Shown here: positions 19,184-27,540 of the stretch, one piece after another
Layout: every line of letters starts with the position of its first letter
How positions within the stretch are numbered: the stretch's first letter is position 1
Origin: Bordetella sp. FB-8
Lineage (GTDB): Bacteria > Pseudomonadota > Gammaproteobacteria > Burkholderiales > Burkholderiaceae_B
Assembly (NCBI RefSeq): GCF_000382185.1
Contig: NZ_KB907784.1
Span: forward strand, 3,984,022-4,048,021
Length of the DNA stretch: 64,000 bases
Direction of reading: 5' to 3'
The notes under the pieces: generated by a model
The model's input: only the letters and a program-made list of their open reading frames with translations
Databases searched by the model: none
What the model was told of the DNA's origin: nothing
Position numbers and translations under genes: made by a program

Positions 19184-19219
19184 ACCCCGGCCAGCTCTAG
19201 CTGGTCGGGGTTTCTTTTT
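19184..19219 (+). terminator. Strong intrinsic terminator without an obvious upstream gene
   Basis: A 12-base stem (ACCCCGGCCAGC with GCTGGTCGGGGT, one G-U pair) closes a four-base loop and is followed by TTTCTTTTT. It would stop plus-strand transcription, but no plus-strand gene lies in the 700 bases before it, which supports loss of a gene here or an unannotated small RNA. Confidence 0.8.
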
Positions 19220-19329
19220 GTCCGAAAAGCCGATTTTTGCCCCGATTCTTCCTTGCAAGGGCCGTAGCGATCCCTGATCATGCACGAATCCCCTGACTAA
19301 CCGGACAAACAGAATGCGCACCGTATCCT

Positions 19330-19527
19330 TTGACAGAGGTTTACGAGTTCACTGAGCAGAACTACATCTTGTATCTTGCTTGTGTAGCGATATCCAGGAA
19401 CAAGAAGAAGCGCGCCAAGAAATTCGGCACGCTCGTCAAGCCGTCGCAGGCACCGCTGCCGGCACCTGCGCCTGCCCCCGCTGAGCCGGGTGACCCTCCC
19501 CCTCCCGCTCGGCCGAAGAATATTTAG
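19330..19527 (+). CDS. Possible small protein with proline-rich tail
   Basis: A 65-residue frame with a TTG start, a short hydrophobic part (about residues 12-22), a basic patch RNKKKRAKKF and a Pro/Ala-rich C-terminus. It ends 17 bases before the YedK-type gene. There is no strong ribosome site, so it may be a chance frame or a leader peptide of the SOS module. Confidence 0.3.
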   Translation: MTEVYEFTEQNYILYLACVAISRNKKKRAKKFGTLVKPSQAPLPAPAPAPAEPGDPPPPARPKNI

Positions 19528-19544
19528 TCCTCTGCATAAATCTC

Positions 19545-20234
19545 ATGTGTAGCCACTACGAATCGGTCAAGATCCCTGCTCGACTCAAGCAGTATTTCGG
19601 AGCAGCGTTTGAGACGCCGGCGTTCTCGGCTGATCTCTGGCCTAAGCGACAAGGTCTTTTCGTACGCCGCCCACCCGAACTCAATGCCGGCGACGATGCC
19701 GTGCCCGACCGCGAGGCAGTTCTTGGCCGGTGGGGGTTGATCAGCGCGAGAACGAGTGCTGACGGTATGGCCAAGGCGGAAAAGCTCTCCACCTTCAACG
19801 CCCGATCGGAGACGGCCTCCCGGTCGTTCACCTTTGGCAACGCTTGGCAGCGTGCACAGCATTGCATCATGCCGGCCGAGGCCGTCTTCGAGCCGGACTG
19901 GCGCAGCGGCCGCGCTGTGCCCACACGGTTCTCCCACGTCGACGGCGTGCCGCTGGGCATCGCTGGCCTGTGGGACAAATTCCGGGATACTGCTGGGCAA
20001 TGGCATGAGAGCTACACGATGCTCACGATCAACGCGGACCAGCATCCGCTCTTTCGGGAATACCACCGCACCGGCGAGGAAAAGCGCATGGTGGTGATCC
20101 TGCCGGCCGGCGCATACGGCGAATGGCTGGCCGCCGGCGCCGATGACACTCGCGACTTTCTACACCCCTTCCCTGCAGACCAGCTGCTGGCCCAAGCAGT
20201 GATTCCAGCTGCTGGATCCAGCTTTCTTTTCTGA
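19545..20234 (+). CDS. yedK: SRAP domain protein, YedK/HMCES family
   Basis: A 229-residue protein that would crosslink to abasic sites in single-stranded DNA and shield them. After removal of Met1 the catalytic Cys2 is exposed (MCSHYE). Other active-site candidates are N85 in STFNARSET, a glutamate in CIMPAEAVFEPDW (E112 or E116) and H167 in TINADQHPLF, spaced as in the family. It lies upstream of the UmuDC genes, a context in which SRAP proteins are often found (SOS-response associated). It likely protects the element's single-stranded DNA during transfer or damage. Confidence 0.93.
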   Translation: MCSHYESVKIPARLKQYFGAAFETPAFSADLWPKRQGLFVRRPPELNAGDDAVPDREAVLGRWGLISARTSADGMAKAEKLSTFNARSETASRSFTFGNAWQRAQHCIMPAEAVFEPDWRSGRAVPTRFSHVDGVPLGIAGLWDKFRDTAGQWHESYTMLTINADQHPLFREYHRTGEEKRMVVILPAGAYGEWLAAGADDTRDFLHPFPADQLLAQAVIPAAGSSFLF

Positions 20235-20241
20235 AATCCCC

Positions 20242-20529
20242 ATGGCTAGCGTCACGACCTTCCCCTTGCCCGATAACCTGGCTCGCGAGCGCATCGAGAC
20301 AGGCTGGGCCTTGGCCGCGATCAGCGGCAACCAGATCGCCGCGGTGAGGGAATTCAGGCGCCTATCGCCGCAGGTCGCGCAGCACCTTCCGATCGGTGCC
20401 GAGCAAGCAGCCGAGGTCATCCGGCGCTGGCTCGATACGCTACCGGCCAGCTCCGTCGTCGACGAGCTGCAGCAGCTCGGCCGGATCACGGTCGGGATGT
20501 GCCACGAGGGGCAATTTCTCGAGTGTTAG
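20242..20529 (+). CDS. Hypothetical protein between yedK and umuD
   Basis: A 95-residue protein, MASVTTFPLPDNLARERIET onward, mostly helical, with no membrane segment or known motif. It starts 7 bases behind the yedK stop and is surely in the same transcript. I do not recognise the family. The location between two SOS genes suggests a DNA-damage role, but nothing in the sequence proves it. Confidence 0.6.
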   Translation: MASVTTFPLPDNLARERIETGWALAAISGNQIAAVREFRRLSPQVAQHLPIGAEQAAEVIRRWLDTLPASSVVDELQQLGRITVGMCHEGQFLEC

Positions 20530-20577
20530 TTGCACCCTAGCAAGGCGAGCGTGGCGGAAAGATTCGGACAAGGGATA

Positions 20578-20597
20578 TACTGTATAAAAACACAGTA
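20578..20597. promoter_or_regulatory. LexA (SOS) box before umuD
   Basis: CTGTATAAAAACACAG at 20580-20595 is an exact CTGT-N8-ACAG match, extended by TA on both sides. It lies 8 bases before the umuD start codon, so LexA bound here would block transcription into umuDC. It implies a promoter inside the end of the preceding gene. Confidence 0.9.
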
Positions 20598-20604
20598 TTT
20601 AGCT

Positions 20605-21051
20605 ATGGAAACCCCGATCCCAATCGATTCCAACAATCCCGTGCCTGCGTGGCTGCTTGCGGCTCATGTGGCTTGCGGTTTTCCGTCGCCAGCGGAGGAC
20701 CACGCCCAGACCCGGATCGACCTGAACAAGGTCTTGATCCAGCATCCGGACGCCACGTTTTTTATGCGCGTGAGGGGACCGTCTATGCGCGACGCCGGCA
20801 TCGATGACGGTGACTGGGTGGTGGTGGACCGTGCACTCGAGGCGCAGCACAAGGACATCGTCCTGGCGGTCGTCGATGGGGACTACACCATCAAATACCT
20901 GTCCCGTCGCGCCGGCCGCATTCGGTTGCTACCTGCCAATCCGACCTTTCCACCCATTGAATTTCGCGACGGCCAGTTGCTGGTCGTCTGGGGCGTTGTG
21001 ACATGGATTATCAAGCCGACCCGGCCGGTAGCCCTGCGCCGCGCCGCCTAG
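20605..21051 (+). CDS. umuD: UmuD-type error-prone repair subunit (S24 peptidase)
   Basis: A 148-residue LexA-like self-cleaving protein. The cleavage site is Cys24-Gly25 in ACGFPSPA; the catalytic dyad is Ser60 (RGPSMRDAG) and Lys97 (DYTIKYL). RecA-stimulated cleavage would give UmuD', the partner of the polymerase encoded next. The start ATG at 20605 directly follows the LexA box. The gene overlaps umuC by 49 bases. It resembles the mobile MucA/RulA/RumA versions found on plasmids and ICEs. Confidence 0.95.
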   Translation: METPIPIDSNNPVPAWLLAAHVACGFPSPAEDHAQTRIDLNKVLIQHPDATFFMRVRGPSMRDAGIDDGDWVVVDRALEAQHKDIVLAVVDGDYTIKYLSRRAGRIRLLPANPTFPPIEFRDGQLLVVWGVVTWIIKPTRPVALRRAA

Positions 21052-22343
21052 CACTGGTCGACGGCAATAGCTTCTATTGCTCTTGCGAGCGCGTCATGCG
21101 CCCTTCGCTCGAGGGACGTCCGCTAGTGGTGCTCTCGAACAACGACGGCTGCGCGATCGCACGCACGGCTGAGGCCAAAGCCCTAGGAATAAAGATGGGT
21201 GCGCCGTGGCATGAGATCAAGCACCTGACCCATACACACGGCCTGATCGCGCTATCGGCCAATTTCGCCCTGTACGCAGACCTCTCTGATCGCATGATGT
21301 CAGTGATTGGCCAGTTCGCGCCCGCGCAGGAGATCTACAGCATCGACGAGGCCTACCTCGATCTGACAGGTGTGCCGGGCACCGGGCGTGAGCTGGGTGC
21401 ACAAATCCGTGCCCGCGTGCTGCAGTGGGTCGGCATCCCAACGTGTGTGGGTATCGGCTCGACTAAGACGCTAGCCAAGCTGGCCAATCACCTCGCAAAG
21501 AAGATGCCGCATTTGGCCGGCGTGTGCGACCTGACGCTGGCCTCACCCGAGCAGCGACGGCGTGCCCTCTCTCGGGTGCCAGTCGGCGATGTCTGGGGCG
21601 TCGGCCGACGCCTGGCCCCCCAGCTGCAGGCGCTGGGTATGGCCACCGCGGCGGATCTCGCCTCGGCCGACTGGCGCGTGCTGCGCGACAAGTTCTCCAT
21701 CGTCTTGGCCAAGACCGCCCGTGAACTCGCCGGCGAGGCCTGCGTAGACTGGGAAGATGTCGCGCCGCCCAAGCAGCAGATCATGTGCTCGAGGAGCTTC
21801 GGGCAGCCGGTGCTTGAGCAGAGCGAGCTGGCCGAGGCACTCGCCGCGTTCGCCACGCGCACAGCCCAGAAGCTACGCCGGCAGGCCTCGCTGACCCAGG
21901 CCGTGTACGTGTTCATCCGCACCAGCCCTTTTCGGGCCGCGGATCCTCAGTATTCCGGCTCGGTGGTGGTGCCGCTGGCCACCGCGACAGATCGCACAGA
22001 CCTATTGATACGCGCAGCGCACGCGGGCTTGGCGCGTGTGTACCGGGCCGGTTTTCGTTATGCCAAGGCCGGCGTATGCCTACTGGACATTGCCAGCCAG
22101 GCGCAGGCCTTCGCCCAGGGTGAACTTTTCGGAGCGCTGCCGGCACCGCAGACGCATGGCCCCGTGCGTGATCCGGGGCAGTTGACGCAGGCGGTAGATA
22201 CGCTGAACCAGCGCTTTGGGCGCGGCGCCGTGACCTGGGCAGCCGGCCAGGCCAGGCCGGAAGCGCGCTGGGGTATGCGGCAGTCACGCATGACGCCGGC
22301 AGCAACGACAGACTGGAACCAGGTCATCGAGGTCTGGAAGTAA
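21003..22343 (+). CDS. umuC: UmuC-type translesion DNA polymerase V subunit
   Basis: A 446-residue Y-family polymerase. Catalytic acidic residues lie in [14 protein letters not shown] near the N-terminus and in [10 protein letters not shown] around residue 117; the [18 protein letters not shown] and [14 protein letters not shown] stretches form the thumb/HhH region, and a C-terminal UmuC-specific part follows. With UmuD' it forms polymerase V for mutagenic lesion bypass. A terminator follows at 22481. The overlap with umuD couples the two products. Confidence 0.95.
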   Translation: MDYQADPAGSPAPRRLALVDGNSFYCSCERVMRPSLEGRPLVVLSNNDGCAIARTAEAKALGIKMGAPWHEIKHLTHTHGLIALSANFALYADLSDRMMSVIGQFAPAQEIYSIDEAYLDLTGVPGTGRELGAQIRARVLQWVGIPTCVGIGSTKTLAKLANHLAKKMPHLAGVCDLTLASPEQRRRALSRVPVGDVWGVGRRLAPQLQALGMATAADLASADWRVLRDKFSIVLAKTARELAGEACVDWEDVAPPKQQIMCSRSFGQPVLEQSELAEALAAFATRTAQKLRRQASLTQAVYVFIRTSPFRAADPQYSGSVVVPLATATDRTDLLIRAAHAGLARVYRAGFRYAKAGVCLLDIASQAQAFAQGELFGALPAPQTHGPVRDPGQLTQAVDTLNQRFGRGAVTWAAGQARPEARWGMRQSRMTPAATTDWNQVIEVWK

Positions 22344-22480
22344 CCGCCGGCGACTTGAACGGGATGCTAGTCTCGCGCCTTTACGTAATGAGAGTCTATG
22401 AGCAATAGAGAACGCTACCGGCAACTGCTAACCGATTGCGGCATCACCCGCAGGGCTTGCGATGCAAGGTGAAGATCAAG

Positions 22481-22503
22481 GGGCGCTCAGGCGCCCTTTT
22501 TTT
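22481..22503 (+). terminator. Intrinsic terminator after umuC
   Basis: GGGCGC-TCAG-GCGCCC followed by seven T residues. It ends the yedK-umuDC transcript and sits just before the 3' end of the convergent minus-strand gene at 22507. Confidence 0.9.
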
Positions 22504-22506
22504 GGC

Positions 22507-22971
22507 CTATTTCTCGCCGTTATTGCGGACGGTTTGGGCCTTGCGCCATTCTCGGTCACGCCGAGCCTCTTCGTCAGGATCGACGGGCGTGTTCCGAAGC
22601 TGGCGCAGATACTCCCTTACCGGCACGCCGGGGGGGATGCCTACGGCGGTAGGACGAGAGCCCCCTGAGGTGAGCGCTCCAACGGCCGCGGCCTGCTGTT
22701 GCCCTTGTAGCGGCCGGGGTATGGCCGGAGTGTGGTCCGCGGCCTCGGCAGCGTTTGTGCGATTGAGCTTACGCCAGCGATAGAGCGCCATCCTCAGCGA
22801 TTCCACGCGTACAGGCATGGCCAGCTTGCTCAATTCCGACACTAAGATTTCGTACGTAGTGCCTCTTTTGACCAGATCATCGAGGTAGGGCAATGCTGCG
22901 CGCATTTGGGCCCGACGTCCCATTTCGGACGCGTCTTGGACGGCATGGCGAAGCGATTTGAGCGCGGTCAT
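22507..22971 (-). CDS. Hypothetical DNA-binding-like plasmid protein
   Basis: A 154-residue protein whose first 70 residues form a helical domain with the pattern YEILVSELSKLAMPVRVESL followed by a Tyr/Trp-Arg-rich helix. This resembles the HTH-like N-termini of plasmid accessory proteins. A disordered Gln/Gly/Pro-rich segment (about 85-115) leads to a charged C-terminal helix. The family is not recognised. Being an element-specific putative DNA-binding protein, it is a candidate reader of the iteron-like repeats, one of which lies upstream at 23681. That link is speculative. Confidence 0.6.
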   Translation of the reverse strand: MTALKSLRHAVQDASEMGRRAQMRAALPYLDDLVKRGTTYEILVSELSKLAMPVRVESLRMALYRWRKLNRTNAAEAADHTPAIPRPLQGQQQAAAVGALTSGGSRPTAVGIPPGVPVREYLRQLRNTPVDPDEEARRDREWRKAQTVRNNGEK

Positions 22972-23719
22972 GTCTATTCAGTCTGTTTTGTCTATGGTGC
23001 GTAGAAAGATTATTAGAGCGTGTAGATCATCTGTCTACAGCATGTTGATAGAAAATTATTCTCTGAAATTCCTTGTAGATGAATCGTAGATGGATGCCAT
23101 GCCGCGCATCATCGCGCCGTTGAATTGCCTTCTTGTAAAACACGCAAACCCAGCATTCATGCGGGTTGCAAGGCACCTTGTTAAACAGGCCAAAATTTCC
23201 CGCTCTGAGAAAGCGTTTGTAAAACAATAGGTTGTCGCACCCGCAGGGTGCGTCCTGTGTGGTGCTCTTAAGGGGCCCGAAGGGCATACTTAAGGGCACC
23301 TGTGGCCAAGGCCACGGCGTCACGCCAAGGGACCCATGAGCGTAGCGAATGGGCAACGCCCAGGCACCAGACCAGCCCAGGCGGCACACGGCTAGCCCGA
23401 GCGAAGCAGGCGGAAGGCAGCTTCACCAGACAAGCCAACAGGACCAGGACAGCCAGGGCAAGAGCAGCGCAACCAGAAGCAGGAAAAGCCCGACGAATGC
23501 GGGCACGTTGAGCAAGCAGGCATCAAGAATAGACCACCCAGCGGGTGGTCAGAGGGAAGGCCCGGAACGGGCGGACCTGGGCGGTTTGGCGGGCTTAACG
23601 CTGAACGAGAAAATGGGTTGGCGGCTTTGATGCTGGCGATCAGTCCGGCGAATTTCTATCAGCGGCGGCCTTCGCGCAGCGCGACGCTATACCGATGGGG
23701 CGATCTGGCACCTGCCATG
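22972..23719. other. Structured non-coding region
   Basis: No credible gene. It contains a run of hairpins: CGCACCC-GCA-GGGTGCG at 23236-23252, a long imperfect stem closed by GGTGC/GCACC with CTTAAG arms at about 23261-23300, and GTGGCC-AA-GGCCAC at 23302-23315. The inverted iteron-like copy is at 23681. The first 200 bases are AT-rich compared with the rest. Dense secondary structure plus an iteron is compatible with a replication or strand-initiation origin, but no Rep gene is in the window. Confidence 0.45.
23681..23696 (-). repeat. Inverted, isolated copy of the iteron-like repeat
   Basis: The minus strand reads ATCGGTATAGCGTCGC, 15 of 16 bases identical to the repeat at 6-195 and 746. 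It is 23 kb away from the array, in the gap between the ParB-like gene and the hypothetical gene at 22507. This separation suggests that one protein acts at two distant loci of the element. Confidence 0.75.
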
Positions 23720-23744
23720 AAAAAGACCGCCATCGGGCGGTCTT
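23720..23744 (-). terminator. Intrinsic terminator after the ParB-like gene
   Basis: On the minus strand a 9-base stem AAGACCGCC/GGCGGTCTT with a four-base loop is followed by a run of T residues. It lies 25 bases past the stop of the ParB-like gene and ends the long minus-strand maintenance transcript. Confidence 0.88.
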
Positions 23745-23768
23745 CGTGTAATCCCCTCCCCTGGCCTG

Positions 23769-25718
23769 CTACGCCTGGGCGGGCTTGCGCATGAGTTCGG
23801 GCAACCAGCCGCGTCCGGCCAGCAGCTGCTCGGCGGTGGTAGCGGCTTCACCCTTCTTCATATTGGTCAGCGGTGCCGCCGTGTCCGAGCCGACCGCCTC
23901 GGTGACAACTTTGGCGATCTGATCCTTGCTGACAGAGCCCAGGTAGCTCACCACGGTCGGCGACCACCAGCGGGTCATGTCGGTGTCAGTGAGCGAATGC
24001 ACGGTGCGAACATGGTTGATCTGGCCACCTTCTCCGGTGCTGGCGGGCATGGTCAAGGCAAGAAGCAGCCCCATGAGTGCCATGATCTGGTCATCGTTAT
24101 AGGCCAGTAGGTGATCCAGCAGCGCCTGGGGTTCTTCAGGCAGACCCGCCAGCAGCTCGGCCAGACGGGCGTCCAGGTGCCGCGCTGCCGGTGATTCGGC
24201 GATCAGATCGTCAACGGCTTGAAAGCCATGCCGAGCGCTGTGGGCATGCATCGGGAAGATGTTCCAGGCCGGCGAGAGGTACGAAATGTGATCCGTGACC
24301 TGTTCCACCAGTTGGATTAGGTGCAGGCAGACAGCCAAGCGCGGGCGCTGCGCCAGTTCGGCCTGAACGCCCAGGGCGTGCTGCGCTTGCAGGCGGGCGG
24401 TCAAGGCCTGCGAATGCACGGGGCGCGTCAGCGGGGCTGGAAGCTCACCAGCGCTGGTGCTGCTCTCCTTGTCGCCCGAGCCGCAGATGAGGGCCTGAGC
24501 GGCATCGCGGTCTTCGCGCCGGATCAGGCCGCGCTTGGCGATGAGGTTGCCCGAATCGTCAAGCGTCAGGATCGTGCCCGCGACCTGCTTGTGCTTCGGG
24601 TTGAACTCTTGCAGTTCGTTCTCGATGACTTCGATCTGGTTCTCCAGGTCTTCAAGTTTGGCCAGAATGGCATCCTCGTCGCCCTCGTCCGCATCGTTCT
24701 CTTCCAATGCATTGAGTTTTTCCTGTTCGGCCCGGTGGGCATCGTTCAGTTTCTTTAGCTGCGCGGCCTCGCTCTTGGTGGGTTCGCGGGCGGTTTCTTT
24801 CAGTTGCCCATACTGGCGCGAGTCATCCCAGGTGAAGCGGGTCAGAAATTCGACCCACGCCCAGCCTTCGCCGCTGACGGCAGCGGCCAGCTTGCTGCGC
24901 TTCATTTTCTCGATCGCCAGGGTTTCCGCCTGGATGGGGTCGGCCAGGAACACGCCTTGATTGCCCTCGGTGAACAGGTCGCGGCGCACGATGCCGCCCG
25001 CCTTCTCATAACCGGCGATGGTCAGATAGCGGGCAATCGGAGCAGAGGCCGACATTTCGCTTTCGGCCAGCATCTCGCGAATGGAACGGGGGATGGAGCT
25101 GGGGTGATTATTGCGGCAGGCCTTCCAGGCCGAGCGCTGGCGTTCGTGGTCCCCTACTCCAGCCAATGCCTGAAGCGCCTCAAAGGACATTTTCTTGTCA
25201 TCGTGGCGGTACAGGTCGAGCAAGTCGGGCGCGACATTGGCCAGAGCCAACAGTTTCTTTACCGAAAGGACACTTGCGCCATGCGCGGCGGCGATGGCCT
25301 CGGCGCTCATGTTCTGGTCTTGATGCAGGCGGTCGTAGGCGACGATGAGGTCAACCGTATGCATGTCCTCGCGGGCGACGTTCTCGATCAGGCTGGCATG
25401 GTGCGCGTGTTCCTTGGCGATGATCCGCACACTCACGAGGAAGTCATTGCCAATCTTGCCTTGCTCAAGCAGAAATTGCAGGGCGGCAAGGCGGCGGCCA
25501 CCGGCGCAGACGCCAAAGGTGCCGTCCGCTTCCGCGACCACGATCAGATTGTTCAGCAGGCCTACAGCCAGAATGGTAGCGGCCAGCTGCTCGACGGTCA
25601 TGGCCGCTTTTCGGCTCCGCGCCTGGTAGTCCGTGGCCAGGTGCAGCGTGGAGAGCGGAACATCCTGGCGCAGGGCGGCGTCGGCGATGGCGGCGATTTC
25701 AGCGGTGGTAGTTTTCAT
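23769..25718 (-). CDS. Large ParB/Srx-fold plasmid protein
   Basis: A 649-residue protein with a ParB-type N-terminal nuclease domain (about residues 20-130) that includes the GGRRLAALQ box and the ENVAREDMHTVD motif, followed by an HTH-like region (about 130-180). A long charged coiled-coil section (about 320-380) and a C-terminal domain rich in aliphatic helices follow. At about 650 residues it is twice the size of a chromosomal ParB. Such proteins are common in ICE and plasmid backbones. Partition, replication or gene control are possible roles; no matching ParA gene is adjacent. It shares a transcript with the two small genes upstream and ssb. Confidence 0.85.
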   Translation of the reverse strand: MKTTTAEIAAIADAALRQDVPLSTLHLATDYQARSRKAAMTVEQLAATILAVGLLNNLIVVAEADGTFGVCAGGRRLAALQFLLEQGKIGNDFLVSVRIIAKEHAHHASLIENVAREDMHTVDLIVAYDRLHQDQNMSAEAIAAAHGASVLSVKKLLALANVAPDLLDLYRHDDKKMSFEALQALAGVGDHERQRSAWKACRNNHPSSIPRSIREMLAESEMSASAPIARYLTIAGYEKAGGIVRRDLFTEGNQGVFLADPIQAETLAIEKMKRSKLAAAVSGEGWAWVEFLTRFTWDDSRQYGQLKETAREPTKSEAAQLKKLNDAHRAEQEKLNALEENDADEGDEDAILAKLEDLENQIEVIENELQEFNPKHKQVAGTILTLDDSGNLIAKRGLIRREDRDAAQALICGSGDKESSTSAGELPAPLTRPVHSQALTARLQAQHALGVQAELAQRPRLAVCLHLIQLVEQVTDHISYLSPAWNIFPMHAHSARHGFQAVDDLIAESPAARHLDARLAELLAGLPEEPQALLDHLLAYNDDQIMALMGLLLALTMPASTGEGGQINHVRTVHSLTDTDMTRWWSPTVVSYLGSVSKDQIAKVVTEAVGSDTAAPLTNMKKGEAATTAEQLLAGRGWLPELMRKPAQA

Positions 25719-25766
25719 GGCGGTAGCTCCTAGGGGATTGAGAGGGCAGGAATGCCCAGGGAGGGG

Positions 25767-26012
25767 TTAGAAACCTTGCTTGGACAGCTCATCGGTCATC
25801 GTGCGCGAGACGATGGTCTGCTGTTCGTCGGTGAGGGTGTGCAGGATGCTTTGCAGGGCCTGGGTACTGGCCATGGCGCGGGCGAAGTCCTCACGCAATG
25901 CGACGATGGCCTTGCGTTCGCCGGACTCGGCGAATCGGCGGTAGACATTGCCCCACTCGCCCCAGGTGGGGGTGAGGTTGATGGTGCGGGCTTTGGTCTT
26001 GGCGGTGGTCAT
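25767..26012 (-). CDS. Small conserved element protein
   Basis: An 81-residue helical protein, MTTAKTKARTINLTPTWGEW onward, with no recognised motif. It lies between the ParB-like gene (48 bases) and the 153-residue gene (14 bases) on the same strand and is probably part of that operon. Similar short proteins accompany the ParB-like gene in related plasmid backbones, but I cannot name the family. Confidence 0.6.
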   Translation of the reverse strand: MTTAKTKARTINLTPTWGEWGNVYRRFAESGERKAIVALREDFARAMASTQALQSILHTLTDEQQTIVSRTMTDELSKQGF

Positions 26013-26026
26013 GGTGTGCGTCCTAT

Positions 26027-26488
26027 TCAGAAGCGGTCGAATGCCGCGATGGTGTCCTGGATGCCCAGGGCTTCGGTGGCGACGATCTTCCAGTGCTTGG
26101 CGCCGATACCGCGCAGACTGTGTTCGATCTGGCGCAGGGGAATGCGGCTGATGTGGGTGGCGTAGCTGCGCACGGCGCGGTGCATGAAACGGCGCATCGT
26201 GTCGCGGTCCTGGCCGAGGTCGACCAGTTCGCGGAAGAACTCATCATCGATCCGGTGGCCGCGCACTTCTGCCGCTTCCAGGCGGCTGGCCAGAAGGCGG
26301 GCAGCGCGCACCCAACGGCCCGCATCTTCGTCGGGGATGGCCTGGACCAGGACATCGAGCTTGGATTGCTTGATCTGGCGGCTGTAGGCTTTGAGGGCGC
26401 GCAGGATGAAGCAGGTCGTGGTGCCGAACGGCACTTCGCGCATGGGTTTACGGCGGATCGCGTTGATGATGTCTTCGGCGTGGCTCAT
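26027..26488 (-). CDS. Conserved hypothetical element-maintenance protein
   Basis: A 153-residue helical protein starting MSHAEDIINAIRRKPMREVP. The chosen start at 26488 follows a purine-rich site (AGGACATC); a longer frame from 26590 would add a low-complexity, proline-rich extension. No catalytic motif is visible. It lies between ssb and the small gene at 25767 in a minus-strand operon. Function unknown. Confidence 0.6.
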   Translation of the reverse strand: MSHAEDIINAIRRKPMREVPFGTTTCFILRALKAYSRQIKQSKLDVLVQAIPDEDAGRWVRAARLLASRLEAAEVRGHRIDDEFFRELVDLGQDRDTMRRFMHRAVRSYATHISRIPLRQIEHSLRGIGAKHWKIVATEALGIQDTIAAFDRF

Positions 26489-26570
26489 GGCGGGATGTCC
26501 TGGTCTATGTCGTGATGGGGTCGGTATCGGCTGGCTTGGGCCGATCCGCTGGACCGGCCCGGGGTGACTG

Positions 26571-26996
26571 TCAGAAAGGCAGGTCGTCATCCATGTTCTG
26601 CGAATCGGCTGGCGTGGACGGCTCGTTACCCGGGCGGCTGGTGGCGCCGGTGGGATTCATCTTGTCGAGGAACTGGACGACGTCGGCGACGATCTCGGTG
26701 CTGTAGCGGTCGGCACCGGTGTCCTTGTCCTGCCACTTGCGCGTTTTCAGGCGACCTTCGATGTAGACCGAGCGGCCTTTCTTGCCGTATTCGCCGACGA
26801 TTTCGGCGAGGCGGTTGTAGATCACGACGCGATGCCATTCCGTCTCTTCGCGCTTTTCGCCGGTGTTCTTGTCCTTCCACTTGCTGGTGGTAGCCACAGA
26901 CAGTGTGGTGATGGCTGCGCCGTTGGCGTTGTAGGTCGTCTCGGGATCACGGCCGACGTTGGCGATCAGTTGGACTTTGTTCAGGGATGCGCTCAT
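26571..26996 (-). CDS. ssb: Single-stranded DNA-binding protein
   Basis: A 141-residue SSB with an N-terminal OB fold ([54 protein letters not shown]) and the conserved acidic C-terminal tip DDDLPF that recruits DNA-processing enzymes. The start ATG at 26996 follows AGGAG at 27005-27009. Mobile elements carry their own SSB to coat DNA during transfer and to limit the SOS response. A member of the repeated leader family lies upstream at 27178. Confidence 0.96.
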   Translation of the reverse strand: MSASLNKVQLIANVGRDPETTYNANGAAITTLSVATTSKWKDKNTGEKREETEWHRVVIYNRLAEIVGEYGKKGRSVYIEGRLKTRKWQDKDTGADRYSTEIVADVVQFLDKMNPTGATSRPGNEPSTPADSQNMDDDLPF

Positions 26997-27177
26997 GTTC
27001 AATCTCCTAGTCAGATGCCCGGATGGGCGAGTGGTGCTGCGGTTAAAACTTCAAAAGGATTCAAGCTTTGAAGGGTTCGCCACTTCGTCCTTGAAGATCA
27101 CGTAGACCCTGTTCGTAGGTTTTGGATTTGGTCTTCAAAGCTTTCCTGCGGTGAATCGCCTTCATCCTCGTTAGTCA

Positions 27178-27325
27178 GTGAGCCCTTGCCGTCCGTGACC
27201 ACGGAGCGAGGACCGGAAAGGGAACGTGGAATAAATGGGGGGACCCGCTTGCGGGGGGAAACCGTTTATGCCGCGAAAGTCCCTTGCAGGCCGCAGCGCA
27301 GTGGTACGGTCGGCGCTTTAGGGCT
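27178..27325. repeat. Structured leader element A (upstream of ssb)
   Basis: These bases closely match 41978-42114 (leader C, before the DUF932 gene), including the shared GCCGTCCGTGACCA start and the GCAGTGGTACGGTCGG end. The centre differs but stays foldable: the conserved flanks GTGGAATA and TATGCCGC can pair apart from one A-G mismatch, and here they enclose AATGG/CCGTT and CCCGC/GCGGG stems. AAGGGA (27218) and TCCCTT (27280) form an outer stem. It lies about 180 bases before the ssb start codon on the minus strand. Confidence 0.75.
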
Positions 27326-27504
27326 TACTGGCTAACGACGGTGAAGGCCTGCGAGACAGTGTGTGAAGAGACAAATCCGGCGCGCGCCGAGCGCCCCATG
27401 CCCCGCAGGGGCTCAAATGGCATCCGGAACGGATGCACAGCCGAAGGCTCCAGCAAGCGAAGCGCGCAGCAGACTTGTGGGCATCGAGCAGGGTCTACCG
27501 ACAG

Positions 27505-27530
27505 AAATGAAAATGGCCCCACGTGGGGCC
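27505..27530 (-). terminator. Intrinsic terminator after the methyltransferase-like gene
   Basis: The perfect 16-base palindrome GGCCCCACGTGGGGCC is followed on the minus strand by ATTTTCATTTC. It lies 11 bases past the stop of the gene ending at 27541. Confidence 0.8.
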
Positions 27531-27540
27531 GAGCTGCTGG

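Noticed and set aside
20578..20597. A LexA box controlling yedK as well
   Set aside because: The only clear LexA box lies inside the cassette before umuD; none was found upstream of 19545, so SOS control of yedK is unproven.
23027..23630. Small frames in the gap before the ParB-like gene
   Set aside because: They follow GC-rich hairpins, have skewed composition and no ribosome sites.
27515..27530. Perfect palindrome GGCCCCACGTGGGGCC as an operator
   Set aside because: It lies just past a stop codon and is followed by a T-rich tract on the same strand, so an intrinsic terminator explains it better.
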